Origin: Sphingomonas_L flavalba_A | GTDB lineage: Bacteria > Pseudomonadota > Alphaproteobacteria > Sphingomonadales > Sphingomonadaceae | Length of the DNA: 64,000 nt | Assembly (NCBI RefSeq): GCF_047553045.1 | Contig: NZ_CP180208.1 | Coordinates: 124,001-188,000 of the forward strand | Direction: 5' to 3' | Shown: positions 35,036 through 44,022 of the stretch, one piece after another | Layout of the letters: the number at the start of each line of letters is the position of its first letter | Position numbering within the stretch: the stretch's first letter is position 1 | Position numbers and translations under genes: made by a program | The notes under the pieces: model-generated | The model's input: the letters and a program-made list of their open reading frames with translations, nothing else | Database searches by the model: none | Told to the model about the DNA's origin: nothing

Positions 35036-37482
35036 GCGCGCTGCCGATCGCAGCGGTGCTGCCGGCCCTGCTCGCCGCATTGCGGCGGGGGCCGAATGCG
35101 GTGCTGGTCGCGCCGCCCGGTGCCGGCAAGACGACGGCCGTCGGCCCGGCGCTGCTCGCCGAGGACTGGTGCAGTGGGCAGGTGCTGCTGTTGTCGCCGC
35201 GCCGGCTGGCGGCGCGGGCGGCGGCGGAACGGATGGCGGCGCTCGCCGGCGAACCGGTCGGCCGGACGATCGGCTATGCGACGCGGATGGATTCGAAGCA
35301 GTCGGCGGCGACCCGGCTGCTGGTGCTGACCGAGGGGATTTTCCGCAACCGCATCCAGGCCGACCCGGAACTGGCCGGGGTGTCGGCGGTGCTGTTCGAC
35401 GAAGTGCACGAACGCTCGCTCGACAGCGATTTCGGGCTGGCGCTGGCGCTCGACGCGCAGGCGGCACTGCGCCCGGACCTGCGGCTGCTGGCGATGTCTG
35501 CGACACTGGACGGTGCCCGCTTCTCCGCGCTGATGGACGGCGCGCCGGTGATCGAGAGCGCCGGGCGCAGCCATCCGCTGACCCTGCGCCATGTCGGTCG
35601 GGCGGCGGAGGCGCGGATCGAGGATGCGATGGCCGCCACGATTCGCCGTGCGCTGGTTGAGGAAGCGGGCGGGCTGCTCGCCTTCCTGCCCGGCGTGGCG
35701 GAAATCGAGCGGACGGCGGAGCGGCTGGACGGGCTGCCCACCGACGTCGTGCTCCACCGGCTGCACGGCTCGCTCGACCCGGCGGCGCAGCGCGCGGCGA
35801 TCGCCCCGGCCGCGCCGGGGACGCGCAAGCTGGTGCTGGCGACGGCAATTGCCGAGACCAGCCTGACGCTCGACGGCGTGCGGGTTGTCATCGACAGTGG
35901 GCTGGCGCGGCGGCCGCGCTATGACCGGGCGGCCGGGCTGACCCGGCTGGTCACCGAGCGCGCCAGCCGCGCCGCCGTCACCCAGCGCGCCGGCCGCGCC
36001 GCGCGGCAGGCGCCGGGCGTCGCCTACCGGCTGTGGGAAGACGCGGCGACCGCCGGGCTGCCGCCCTATGATCCGCCCGAAATCGCCGAGGCCGACCTGT
36101 CGGCGCTGCTGCTCGATTGCGCGCTGTGGGGCGTCGCCGATCCGCGCACCCTGCGCTGGCTCGACCCGCCCGGCGCGGCGGCGCTGGACGAGGCGCGGCA
36201 CCGGCTGGCGGCGCTTGGCGCGCTGGACGAGTCCGGGCGGCCGACCGCGCATGGCCGGGCGATCGCGGCGCTGCCCCTGCCACCGCGCCTGGCCCATATG
36301 CTGATCGCCGGTGGCGCGCGCGGCTGGGGGCGGGCGGCGGCAGTGGTCGCCGTGCTGTTGTCCGAACGCGGGCTTGGCGGCAATGACGCCGATCTGGAAC
36401 TGCGCGCCCGGCGCTGGACAAGCGAGCGCGGTTCGCGCGCAGAGGCGGGGCGGCGGCTGGCGGAACGCTGGCGCCGGCTGGCCGGGGCTGATGACGACGG
36501 CAGCGGAGACATCGGCGCCTGCATCGCCCTCGGCTTTCCCGATCGCGTGGCCAGACGGCGCGGCGCGGACGGGGCCGACTGGATCAGCGTCGGCGGGCGC
36601 GGCTTCCGCCTCGACCCGGCTTCCCCGCTGGCGCGGGCGGAATGGCTGGCGGTCGCCGAAACCCAGGGCACCGCCGCCGGCGCCCGCATCCTGGCGGCGG
36701 CGGCCATCGATTATGCAACGGTCGAGGTGCTGTTCGGCGAGCGGATCGAAACGATACGCAGCGTCGCTTTCGACCCGGCGACCGGCGGTGCCTCGGCCAG
36801 CCGCGTTCGCCGACTGGGCGCGATCGTGCTGGCGCGGGGGCCGGATGACCGCGTGGAACCGGAGGCGATCGCGGCGGCGCTGCTCGCCGGGGTGCGCGCC
36901 GGCAGCCTTGCCCTGCTGCCATGGGACGGGCCGGCCGCCGCGCTGCTCGCGCGGGCGCGCTTTGCCGCCGCGCACAGTGCCGGGCTGCCCGACCTGTCCG
37001 ACGCCGTGCTGGCCGATACGCTCGATGCCTGGCTGCCGCCGCTGCTCGCCGGCCGGCGGCGACTGGGCGACATCCCGGCGGAGGCGCTGGCGGCGGCGGT
37101 CGCCGGCCTTCTCGACTGGGACGGGCAGCGGCTGCTCGATCGCTTCGCACCGGCGCGGCTGGAAACGCCGGCGGGCAGCAGTCATGCGATCGACTATGCG
37201 GCGGAAGGCGGACCGAAGGTGGAGGTGCGGGTGCAGGCGTTGTTCGGCCTCGCCGTCCATCCCACGGTAGCGGACGGGCGGGTGCCGCTGGTCCTCAGTC
37301 TGACTTCGCCGGCGGGCCGGCCGATCCAGACGACGCGCGACCTGCCGGGTTTCTGGGCGGGGAGCTGGGCGGCGGTGGCGAAGGAGATGCGCGGCCGCTA
37401 CCCCCGACACCCCTGGCCGGACGACCCGGCGGCGACCGCGCCGACGTTGCGCACCAAGAAGGCGGACGCCCGCCGGCGCTGA
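35032..37482 (+). CDS. hrpB: ATP-dependent helicase HrpB
   Basis: DEAH-box helicase of about 816 residues. It has Walker A VAPPGAGKTTAVGPALL, motif II FDEVHERSLDSD, motif III SATLDG, and motif VI QRAGRAARQAPG. The HrpB-specific C-terminal domain ends near the stop. The standard start would be GTG 35056, but homologues begin with an LPI-A-A-V-L-P stretch that is encoded just upstream in frame. The only start-like codon covering it is CTG 35032, overlapping the TGA of the prenyltransferase gene (CTGA). Start therefore uncertain by 24 bases. Role in RNA metabolism is poorly known. Confidence 0.88.
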   Translation: MSALPIAAVLPALLAALRRGPNAVLVAPPGAGKTTAVGPALLAEDWCSGQVLLLSPRRLAARAAAERMAALAGEPVGRTIGYATRMDSKQSAATRLLVLTEGIFRNRIQADPELAGVSAVLFDEVHERSLDSDFGLALALDAQAALRPDLRLLAMSATLDGARFSALMDGAPVIESAGRSHPLTLRHVGRAAEARIEDAMAATIRRALVEEAGGLLAFLPGVAEIERTAERLDGLPTDVVLHRLHGSLDPAAQRAAIAPAAPGTRKLVLATAIAETSLTLDGVRVVIDSGLARRPRYDRAAGLTRLVTERASRAAVTQRAGRAARQAPGVAYRLWEDAATAGLPPYDPPEIAEADLSALLLDCALWGVADPRTLRWLDPPGAAALDEARHRLAALGALDESGRPTAHGRAIAALPLPPRLAHMLIAGGARGWGRAAAVVAVLLSERGLGGNDADLELRARRWTSERGSRAEAGRRLAERWRRLAGADDDGSGDIGACIALGFPDRVARRRGADGADWISVGGRGFRLDPASPLARAEWLAVAETQGTAAGARILAAAAIDYATVEVLFGERIETIRSVAFDPATGGASASRVRRLGAIVLARGPDDRVEPEAIAAALLAGVRAGSLALLPWDGPAAALLARARFAAAHSAGLPDLSDAVLADTLDAWLPPLLAGRRRLGDIPAEALAAAVAGLLDWDGQRLLDRFAPARLETPAGSSHAIDYAAEGGPKVEVRVQALFGLAVHPTVADGRVPLVLSLTSPAGRPIQTTRDLPGFWAGSWAAVAKEMRGRYPRHPWPDDPAATAPTLRTKKADARRR

Positions 37483-37537
37483 CCGGCTTGCCAGCGCCTA
37501 TCGGTCGCCGGTATGGGCGGCGGAACAGGAGCATGGC

Positions 37538-37819
37538 ATGGCGACGGCGCGAATCTACCAGCGGATGAAGAATGCGATGCAGTCGGGGCGGGCACGCACC
37601 GACCTTTGGATGCTGGAATATGAACCGGCGGAGGCCAAGCAGCCGGACCCGCTGACCGGCTGGGCCGGATCGGGCGACACCCGCCAGCAGCTCCGCCTTG
37701 GTTTCCCGACGCTGGAAGCGGCGACCGCCTATGCGGAGCGCGAAGGCATTGCCTATCATGTCGTACCGGCGCCGGAGCGGGTGCTGAAGCTGCAAGCCTA
37801 CGCGGATAATTTCCGCTAG
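37538..37819 (+). CDS. Complex I accessory protein, NDUFS4-like (ETC complex I subunit)
   Basis: Small 93-residue protein of the NDUFS4/ETC_C1 family, known mainly from alphaproteobacteria and mitochondria. The residues ARIYQRMKNAMQSGRART and the conserved GWAGSGDTRQQLRLGF followed by AATAYAEREGI are diagnostic. It associates with NADH:quinone oxidoreductase at the peripheral arm. GGAACAGGAG precedes the ATG. It faces the hisE end. Confidence 0.92.
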   Translation: MATARIYQRMKNAMQSGRARTDLWMLEYEPAEAKQPDPLTGWAGSGDTRQQLRLGFPTLEAATAYAEREGIAYHVVPAPERVLKLQAYADNFR

Positions 37820-37874
37820 GCCCAGTCTGGCGGAATGAAACCGGCGTGCATATGCCTCGCCGCCGGCGTGCCGA

Positions 37875-38207
37875 TCAGCTTTCGCTGGCGCGCGCCGCCT
37901 TTTCCGTCAGCCCGGATACCCCGTCGCGGCGATCCAGCTCGGCCAGCACATCGGCCAGCGACACGTCCATGTCGGCCAGCAATACGGTCAGGTGGAACAG
38001 CAGGTCGGCGGCTTCCGATATGGTGCCGCGGCGGTCGTCTGCGGTGGCGGCGATCACCGTTTCCACCGCTTCCTCGCCCAGCTTCTGCGCCATCCGCCGC
38101 CGCCCGCCGGCGGTGAGCTTCGCGACGTAGGAACTGGCCGGGTCGGCGTCGCGCCGGGCGCGGATTGTTGCTTCGAGGCGGGAGAGCGTGTCCATCGGCG
38201 TCACCAT
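37875..38207 (-). CDS. hisE: Phosphoribosyl-ATP pyrophosphatase
   Basis: HisE of 110 residues (second step of histidine synthesis, hydrolysing PR-ATP to PR-AMP). The MazG-like motif KLGEEAVETVIAA with following DLLFHLTVLL provides the metal-binding acids. ATG 38207 overlaps the hisF stop; an inner ATG at 38195 (MDTLSRLE) is a good alternative start. Last gene of the his operon here; hisI is not in the window. Confidence 0.95.
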   Translation of the reverse strand: MVTPMDTLSRLEATIRARRDADPASSYVAKLTAGGRRRMAQKLGEEAVETVIAATADDRRGTISEAADLLFHLTVLLADMDVSLADVLAELDRRDGVSGLTEKAARASES

Positions 38208-38971
38208 CCCAGCGGCTTTCGCACCGGCAGTCCCGCCGCCGCAAGCGCGGCGTGCGCATCGGCGATGCTGATCTGGCCGAAATGGAAGACGGACGCGGCG
38301 AGCACCGCGCTAGCGTGGCCTTCCGCCACCCCGGCGACAAGGTCTGACACCTGGCCGACCCCACCGCTGGCGATCACCGGCACCGGCACCGAATCAGCGA
38401 TCAGCCGGGTCAGCGACAGATCATAGCCGTCGCGGGTGCCGTCGCGGTCGATCGCGGTGACCAGCAATTCTCCCGCGCCCAGCTCGGCCAGGCGCACGGC
38501 ATGGGCGACGGCGTCGACCCCGGTCGCCCGCCGACCGCCATGGGTGCACACTTCCCAGCCCTCGTCGACCCGCCGGGCGTCGACCGAGGCGACCACGCAT
38601 TGCGCGCCGAACCGGTCGGCTAGCTCGGCAACCAGTTCCGGTCGGGCGACCGCCGCCGAATTGACCGCGACCTTGTCCGCCCCGGCAAGCAGCAGCGCGC
38701 GCGCATCCTCCACCGACCAGACGCCGCCGCCGACGGTCAGCGGCATGAAACAGACTTCGGCGGTGCGGCGGACGACGTCGATCATCGTTCCGCGCTGCTC
38801 GTGGCTGGCGGTGATGTCGAGGAAGCACAGCTCGTCCGCCCCGGCCGCGTCATAGGCGCGCGCCTGCTCGACCGGGTCGCCGGCATCGGCAAGGTCGACG
38901 AAGTTGACGCCCTTGACGACGCGCCCGCCGGCGACGTCGAGGCAGGGGATGACGCGGATGCGGACGCTCAT
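38201..38971 (-). CDS. hisF: Imidazole glycerol phosphate synthase subunit HisF
   Basis: TIM-barrel cyclase of 256 residues. N-terminal RVIPCLDVAGGRVVKGVNF holds the first catalytic Asp, and AIDRDGTRDGYDL holds the second. It works with HisH, which delivers ammonia. It starts ten bases after the hisA stop with AGGACC upstream; the in-frame extension to 39037 is not used. It overlaps hisE. Confidence 0.97.
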   Translation of the reverse strand: MSVRIRVIPCLDVAGGRVVKGVNFVDLADAGDPVEQARAYDAAGADELCFLDITASHEQRGTMIDVVRRTAEVCFMPLTVGGGVWSVEDARALLLAGADKVAVNSAAVARPELVAELADRFGAQCVVASVDARRVDEGWEVCTHGGRRATGVDAVAHAVRLAELGAGELLVTAIDRDGTRDGYDLSLTRLIADSVPVPVIASGGVGQVSDLVAGVAEGHASAVLAASVFHFGQISIADAHAALAAAGLPVRKPLGW

Positions 38972-38981
38972 CGACCGGTCC

Positions 38982-39719
38982 TCATGGTGCTGCCGTCGCA
39001 ATGGCGAGCGCGGTGGCCAGGTCCAGCCGCCCGTCATACAGGGCGCGGCCGGTTATCACGCCTTCGACGCCCTCCTTCGCGTACCAGCTGAGCGCGCGGA
39101 TATCGCCGATGCCCTTGACCCCGCCGCTGGCGATCACCGGGATGCGGACGGCGCGGGCGAGGTCGACGGTCGCCTCGACATTGCAGCCTTTCAGCAGCCC
39201 GTCGCGCCCGACATCGGTGAACAGCAGCGCGGCGACGCCGGCATCCTCGAACCGGTGGGCGAGGTCGACGACCGGCACGTCGGATACGTCGGCCCAGCCG
39301 CGGGTCGCGACCATGCCGCCGCGCGCGTCGACCGCGACGACGATGCCGCCGGGGAAATCGCGCGCCGCGGCGCGGACGAAATCCGGGTCGTCGAGCGCGG
39401 CGGTGCCGATGACGATGCGCGCGACGCCAAGGCCGAACCAGCGTTCCACCGCCGCCCGGTCGCGGATGCCGCCACCCAACTGGACATGGCCGGGAAAGCG
39501 TTCGACGATCGCCTGCACCGCCTCGGCATTGACCGCCTGACCGGCGAAGGCGCCGTCAAGGTCGACGACGTGCAGATGCGCCGCCCCCGCTTCAGCGAAC
39601 AGCAGCGCCTGCGCCGCCGGATCGTCGCCATAAATGGTGGCGCGGTCCATATCGCCTTCGGCAAGGCGGACGACCTGTCCACCCTTCAGGTCGATGGCGG
39701 GAAAGACGATCAGGCTCAT
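38982..39719 (-). CDS. hisA: ProFAR isomerase HisA
   Basis: TIM-barrel isomerase of 245 residues converting ProFAR to PRFAR. FPAIDLKGGQVVRL holds the catalytic Asp and TDVGRDGLLKG the second. The start ATG at 39719 overlaps the hisH stop (ATGA); the ORF extends three codons further but those belong to hisH. Confidence 0.97.
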   Translation of the reverse strand: MSLIVFPAIDLKGGQVVRLAEGDMDRATIYGDDPAAQALLFAEAGAAHLHVVDLDGAFAGQAVNAEAVQAIVERFPGHVQLGGGIRDRAAVERWFGLGVARIVIGTAALDDPDFVRAAARDFPGGIVVAVDARGGMVATRGWADVSDVPVVDLAHRFEDAGVAALLFTDVGRDGLLKGCNVEATVDLARAVRIPVIASGGVKGIGDIRALSWYAKEGVEGVITGRALYDGRLDLATALAIATAAP

Positions 39720-40321
39720 GGCCGCCACGCCAGAAAGCGTTCGAGCAGCGCGATGCCGTAGCGCTGGCTCTTTTCCGGGTGGAACTGCACGCCGGCCAGA
39801 TTGTCGCGGCCGATCGCGGCGACCACCGGACCGCCATGATCGCTGGTCGCCAGCACATCGGCGCCGGTGAATGCATAACCGTGGAGGAAATACGCCTCGC
39901 CGGCGTGGATCAGCGGGTGATCGCCCACTGGCACTACGTCGTTCCAGCCCATGTGCGGCACCTTGACGCCGTTGCCGTCCAGCGCCGCCACCTGTCCGTC
40001 GATCCAGCCCAGACCTGCCGTCTCGCCATGTTCCAGCCCGGCCTTCGCCATCAATTGCATGCCGACGCAGATGCCGAGGAACGGCCGGCCGCCGTCCAGC
40101 ACCGCCGCGTCCAGCGCCGCGACCATGCCGTCGATCGCGCGCAGCCCGGCCATGCAGGCGGCAAAGGCGCCGACACCGGGCAGGACGATCCGGTCGGCGG
40201 CGGCGACGACCGCCGGGTCGGCGGTGACGACGACATCGCCGGCGCCCGCCGCCTTCAGCGCATTATGGACGGAATGCAGGTTGCCCGCGCCATAATCGAT
40301 CAGCGCGACCCGATCAGCCAC
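39716..40321 (-). CDS. hisH: Imidazole glycerol phosphate synthase glutamine amidotransferase HisH
   Basis: Class I glutaminase of 201 residues. Nucleophile Cys in FLGICVGMQLM, and His-Glu in VQFHPEKSQ. The start is GTG 40321, eight bases inside the end of hisB, giving VADRVALIDYGAGNLHS; no ATG exists upstream in a sensible position. Partner of HisF. Confidence 0.95.
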   Translation of the reverse strand: MADRVALIDYGAGNLHSVHNALKAAGAGDVVVTADPAVVAAADRIVLPGVGAFAACMAGLRAIDGMVAALDAAVLDGGRPFLGICVGMQLMAKAGLEHGETAGLGWIDGQVAALDGNGVKVPHMGWNDVVPVGDHPLIHAGEAYFLHGYAFTGADVLATSDHGGPVVAAIGRDNLAGVQFHPEKSQRYGIALLERFLAWRP

Positions 40322-40910
40322 CGCCAAGCGTGCCCTTGGTCGACGGGATCGCGTCGGCCTTGCGCGGGTCGATCTCGACCGCCTGGCGCAGGGCACGGGC
40401 CAGCGCCTTGAACGCGCTTTCGGCGATATGGTGGTTGTTCTGGCCGTACAGCGTCTCGACGTGCAGGGTGATTCCCGCCGCGCTGGCGAAACTGTGGAAC
40501 CAGTGCTCGAACAGCTCGGTGTCCATCTCGCCCAGCCGTGGCTGGCTGAACCCCGATTTCCACACCAGGAACGGCCGGCCGGAAATGTCGATCGCGGCAC
40601 GGGTCAGCGTTTCGTCCATCGGCGCGTAAGCGTGGCCGTAGCGGGTGATGCCGCGCCGGTCGCCCAACGCCTGCGACACCGCCTCGCCGATCGCGATGGC
40701 GCTGTCCTCGACGGTGTGATGCTGGTCGACATGCAGGTCGCCCTGCACCTCCAGCGTGATGTCGATCAGCGAATGGCGTGACAACTGCTCGATCATATGG
40801 TCGAGGAAACCGATGCCGGTCGCCACCTGGTAGCTGCCGGTGCCGTCGAGGGCGACGGCGACGCGGATCGCCGTTTCCTTCGTCTTGCGATGAATCGAGC
40901 CGTTGCGCAT
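40314..40910 (-). CDS. hisB: Imidazoleglycerol-phosphate dehydratase
   Basis: HisB of 198 residues (single-function form) with GFLDHMIEQLSRHS and DQHHTVEDSAIAIGEA manganese-binding motifs, and the second set HHIAESAFKALARALR. It is first in the operon hisB-H-A-F-E. No ribosome site precedes the ATG; the promoter at 40919-40946 would put transcription start within a few bases of it. Confidence 0.96.
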   Translation of the reverse strand: MRNGSIHRKTKETAIRVAVALDGTGSYQVATGIGFLDHMIEQLSRHSLIDITLEVQGDLHVDQHHTVEDSAIAIGEAVSQALGDRRGITRYGHAYAPMDETLTRAAIDISGRPFLVWKSGFSQPRLGEMDTELFEHWFHSFASAAGITLHVETLYGQNNHHIAESAFKALARALRQAVEIDPRKADAIPSTKGTLGGG

Positions 40911-40918
40911 GGCGGACG

Positions 40919-40946
40919 CCTATAGCGATGCGGCGGGGCGGTGCAA
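40919..40946 (-). promoter_or_regulatory. Probable promoter of the his operon
   Basis: On the minus strand TTGCAC (40946-40941) and TATAGG (40924-40919) are separated by 16 bases. The expected start lies around 40911-40913, nearly on the hisB ATG (40910), which suggests a leaderless message. Prediction by consensus only. Confidence 0.45.
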
Positions 40947-40988
40947 CGCGTCTTGACCATCGGCGCGCGCGCGTTCACCACGGCGGCG

Positions 40989-41471
40989 ATGAACGACAAG
41001 ACACCCGACAGCCTGATTCCCTATGACGAGATCGTGCAGGAGGCCCTGCGCGCCGTCGTCGGGCGCGTGCTGGGCGAGGTCGAGAAAACGGGTGGTCTGC
41101 CGGGCGAGCACCATTTCTATATAACCTTCAAGACCGGCGCCGTCGGCGTCGACATTCCGAAACACCTGACCGAACGTTTCCCGGACGAAATGACCATCGT
41201 CCTCCAGAACAAGTTCTGGGATCTGAATGTTCAGCCGGACGGCTTTTCGGTCGGGTTGAGCTTCAACCAGTTGCCGGCGAAGCTGGTCATTCCGTTCGCG
41301 GCGGTGACCGGTTTCGTCGATCCGGCGGTCGATTTCGCCTTGCAGTTCCAGGCGCAGGGCGATGGCGATGGCCCGGAACCGCACGATGAAGCGGAGAATG
41401 ACGGGCCTGTCGCAACGCCGGTGGAAGACGGGTCGAACGTTGTCACCGTCGATTTTGGCCGCAAGAAATAA
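40989..41471 (+). CDS. sspB: SspB-family ClpXP adaptor
   Basis: A 160-residue alphaproteobacterial SspB homologue. The core LPGEHHFYITFKTGAVGVDIPKHL and FPDEMTIVLQNKFWDL form the substrate-binding fold. A long acidic linker (about 120-150) leads to the C-terminal VTVDFGRKK, the peptide that docks onto ClpX. It delivers ssrA-tagged and other substrates to ClpXP. The start at 40989 (MNDKTPDSLIPYDEI) is preferred to 40941. Confidence 0.93.
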   Translation: MNDKTPDSLIPYDEIVQEALRAVVGRVLGEVEKTGGLPGEHHFYITFKTGAVGVDIPKHLTERFPDEMTIVLQNKFWDLNVQPDGFSVGLSFNQLPAKLVIPFAAVTGFVDPAVDFALQFQAQGDGDGPEPHDEAENDGPVATPVEDGSNVVTVDFGRKK

Positions 41472-41515
41472 TCCGCCTTCGGGCTTGACCCGCGCGCGCC
41501 AACGCCGTTGAGGCA

Positions 41516-41533
41516 TGGGCCAGCACTGGCCCA
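41516..41533. promoter_or_regulatory. Perfect 8-2-8 palindrome in the fumC leader
   Basis: TGGGCCAGCACTGGCCCA lies 17 to 35 bases before the fumC ATG. A TTGACC box at 41485-41490 could be the -35 element, though no clear -10 was found. The palindrome could be an operator or an mRNA hairpin near the ribosome site. Confidence 0.35.
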
Positions 41534-41550
41534 CCCAACGGAGTTGCAGG

Positions 41551-42936
41551 ATGAACACCCGTACCGAAACCGACAGCATTGGCGCGATCGAGGTCCCGGC
41601 CGACGCCTATTGGGGCGCGCAGACCCAGCGGTCGGTGGAAAATTTCCCGTTCGGTGCGGAAGAACGGATGCCGATCGGCATCGTCCACGCGCTGGCGCTG
41701 GTCAAGCAGGCGGCGGCGCGGGTTAACCGCAGCCACGGGCTTGACGCAAAGCTGGCCGAGGCGATCGACGCGGCGGCGGCGGAAGTCGTCGCCGGCAAGC
41801 TCGACGACCAGTTCCCGCTGGTCATCTGGCAGACCGGCAGCGGTACCCAGTCGAACATGAACGCCAACGAGGTGATCGCCGGTCGTGCCAACGAGGTGCT
41901 GAGCGGCCAGCGCGGCGGCAAGACCCCGGTTCACCCGAATGACCATGTAAATCAGGGCCAGTCGTCGAACGACAGCTTCCCGACCGCGATGCATGTCGCG
42001 GCGGCGCGCGCCGTTGCCGATCAGTTGCTGCCGGCACTGGCGACGCTGCATGCCAGCCTCGACGGCCATGCCCGCGACTGGGACGACATCGTCAAGATCG
42101 GCCGCACCCACCTGCAGGATGCGACGCCGCTGACGCTGGGTCAGGAATTTTCGGGCTATGCCGCGCAGGTCGCCGCCTGCATCGAGCGGGTCGAGGCGGT
42201 TCGCCCGCGCCTGCACCAGCTGGCGCAGGGCGGCACCGCCGTCGGCACCGGCCTCAATGCCGCGCCCGGCTTTGCCGAGGGCGTCGCGGCGGAACTGGGC
42301 CGGCTGACCGGCCTGCCCTTCGTCAGTGCGCCGAACAAGTTCGCCGAGCTGGCGGCGCACGACACGCTGGTCGAGCTGGCCGGGGTGCTGACCGTCGTCG
42401 CCGTCGCCTTCACCAAGATCGCCAACGACATTCGCCTGCTTGGCAGTGGCCCGCGCTGCGGCCTGGGTGAGCTTGACCTGCCGGCCAACGAGCCGGGCAG
42501 CTCGATCATGCCGGGCAAGGTCAACCCGACCCAGTGCGAGATGCTGACGATGGTCGCCGCGCAGGTGATCGGCAATGGCCAGGCGGTGACGGTCGGCGGC
42601 CTGCAGGGCCATATGGAACTGAACGTGTTCAAGCCGCTGATCGGCGCCAATGTGCTGCGCTCGATCGCCCTGCTCAGCATCGGCGCGGAAAGCTTCACCG
42701 AACGTACCCTCGCCGGGCTAAAGCCCAACCGCGCGCGGATCACCGAACTGCTCGGCCGCTCGCTGATGCTGGTGACGGCGCTGGCACCGGAAATCGGTTA
42801 TGACAATGCGGCGAAGATCGCCAAGCACGCCCATCTCGAAGGCCTGACGCTGAAGGAGGCGGGCCTTGCGCTCGGCCTGATCGATGCCGAGACGTTCGAC
42901 CGGGTGGTGCGGCCGGAGGCGATGCTCGGTCGCTGA
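41551..42936 (+). CDS. fumC: Class II fumarate hydratase
   Basis: Fumarase C of 461 residues, converting fumarate and malate in the TCA cycle. Signatures are WQTGSGTQSNMNANEV, the active-site THLQDATPLTLGQE (His-Thr) and the signature loop GSSIMPGKVNPTQ carrying the catalytic Ser. The ATG at 41551 follows GGAGTTGCAGG. A GC-rich hairpin without T tract follows the stop (CGGCGC-GACG-GCGCCG). Confidence 0.97.
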   Translation: MNTRTETDSIGAIEVPADAYWGAQTQRSVENFPFGAEERMPIGIVHALALVKQAAARVNRSHGLDAKLAEAIDAAAAEVVAGKLDDQFPLVIWQTGSGTQSNMNANEVIAGRANEVLSGQRGGKTPVHPNDHVNQGQSSNDSFPTAMHVAAARAVADQLLPALATLHASLDGHARDWDDIVKIGRTHLQDATPLTLGQEFSGYAAQVAACIERVEAVRPRLHQLAQGGTAVGTGLNAAPGFAEGVAAELGRLTGLPFVSAPNKFAELAAHDTLVELAGVLTVVAVAFTKIANDIRLLGSGPRCGLGELDLPANEPGSSIMPGKVNPTQCEMLTMVAAQVIGNGQAVTVGGLQGHMELNVFKPLIGANVLRSIALLSIGAESFTERTLAGLKPNRARITELLGRSLMLVTALAPEIGYDNAAKIAKHAHLEGLTLKEAGLALGLIDAETFDRVVRPEAMLGR

Positions 42937-43009
42937 CCGGCGCGACGGCGCCGACCGGTCGGGAACCTTTGCCGCCGTGCCGCGCTATGGGCGGGATGGG
43001 GAGGATTGC

Positions 43010-43228
43010 ATGATCGGCAAGGTTATCGGTGCTCTGGTTGGCCGACAGATCGACCGGCGGGATGGCAAAGGCGGCGTGAAGGGCGCTGTGCTCGGCGCCG
43101 CCGTTGCCGGCGGGCTGCGGCGGTTCGGTCCGCTTGGCCTGGTGATCGGCGGCGCCTATGTGGCGAAGAAGCTCTACGATCGCAGTCGTGCCGACGGGGC
43201 CGCGCCGGAACCGCCGGAGGCGCCCTGA
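43010..43228 (+). CDS. Small conserved glycine-rich protein of unknown function
   Basis: A 72-residue protein that I do not recognise by function. It begins MIGKVIGALVGRQIDRRDGKGG, has a glycine/alanine-rich hydrophobic stretch (about 24-48: AVLGAAVAGGLRRFGPLGLVIGGAYVA in part) and a proline-rich acidic tail. GGGGAGGATTGC precedes the ATG, which supports translation. It might associate with the membrane through the hydrophobic stretch. It lies alone between fumC and gmk. Confidence 0.7.
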   Translation: MIGKVIGALVGRQIDRRDGKGGVKGAVLGAAVAGGLRRFGPLGLVIGGAYVAKKLYDRSRADGAAPEPPEAP

Positions 43229-43285
43229 TTGTTCGACATGCCATGCGGTGATTGACGGCGCGGCTTCGCCACGGCACTAGCGGCC

Positions 43286-43990
43286 ATGGCCGAACCGTTC
43301 CCGCCCAAGGCCCCGCCGGCCGACCGTTCCGATCCGTTCAAGTTCAAGCGACGGGGGATGCTGTTCGTCATCTCCTCGCCGTCCGGCGCCGGCAAGTCGA
43401 CCGTGTCGCGCAAGCTGCTCGCCGCCGACACCGGCCTGGAGATGTCGGTTTCGGTGACGACGCGGCCGATACGGCCCGGCGAGGTCGACGGCGTCGACTA
43501 TCATTTCGTCGACCTGGCGCGGTTCCGCGAGATGGTGACCGCCGGCGAATTCCTGGAATGGGCGCACGTCTTCGGCCACCGTTACGGCACGCCGCGCGCG
43601 CCGGTGGAGGCGATGCTGGCCGCCGGCCGCGACATCCTGTTCGACATCGACTGGCAGGGCGCGCAGCAGCTACACCAGCTCGCCGGCGGCGACGTGGTCC
43701 GCGTGTTCATTTTCCCGCCGTCGATGGAGGAGCTGGAACGCCGCCTGCGCAGCCGCGCCACCGATTCGGAAGAGGTGATCGCCGCCCGCATGGCCCGTGC
43801 CACGACCGAGGTCGGCCACTGGGACGGCTATGACTATGTGCTGGTCAACCAGGACGCCGACGTCTGTTTCGGCGCGCTGAAGACCATCCTTGACGCCGAA
43901 CGCCACCGGCGCAGCCGCCAGACCGGGCTGATCGGCTTTGTCCGCAGCCTGACCCGCGACCCGATTGTGCAGGGAACCGGTCCGGCCTAG
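43286..43990 (+). CDS. gmk: Guanylate kinase
   Basis: GMP kinase of 234 residues with P-loop SSPSGAGKSTVSRKLL, the GMP-binding segment VTTRPIRPGEVDGVDYHF and FLEWAHVFGHRYGTP, and the lid region RLRSRATDSEE. The N-terminal about 25 residues (MAEPFPPKAPPADRS) extend beyond the usual core, so a later start is possible, but none with a better ribosome site was found. Confidence 0.95.
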   Translation: MAEPFPPKAPPADRSDPFKFKRRGMLFVISSPSGAGKSTVSRKLLAADTGLEMSVSVTTRPIRPGEVDGVDYHFVDLARFREMVTAGEFLEWAHVFGHRYGTPRAPVEAMLAAGRDILFDIDWQGAQQLHQLAGGDVVRVFIFPPSMEELERRLRSRATDSEEVIAARMARATTEVGHWDGYDYVLVNQDADVCFGALKTILDAERHRRSRQTGLIGFVRSLTRDPIVQGTGPA

Positions 43991-44022
43991 CCTCCGTTGT
44001 CGCACGACAGGGAGGAACCCCC

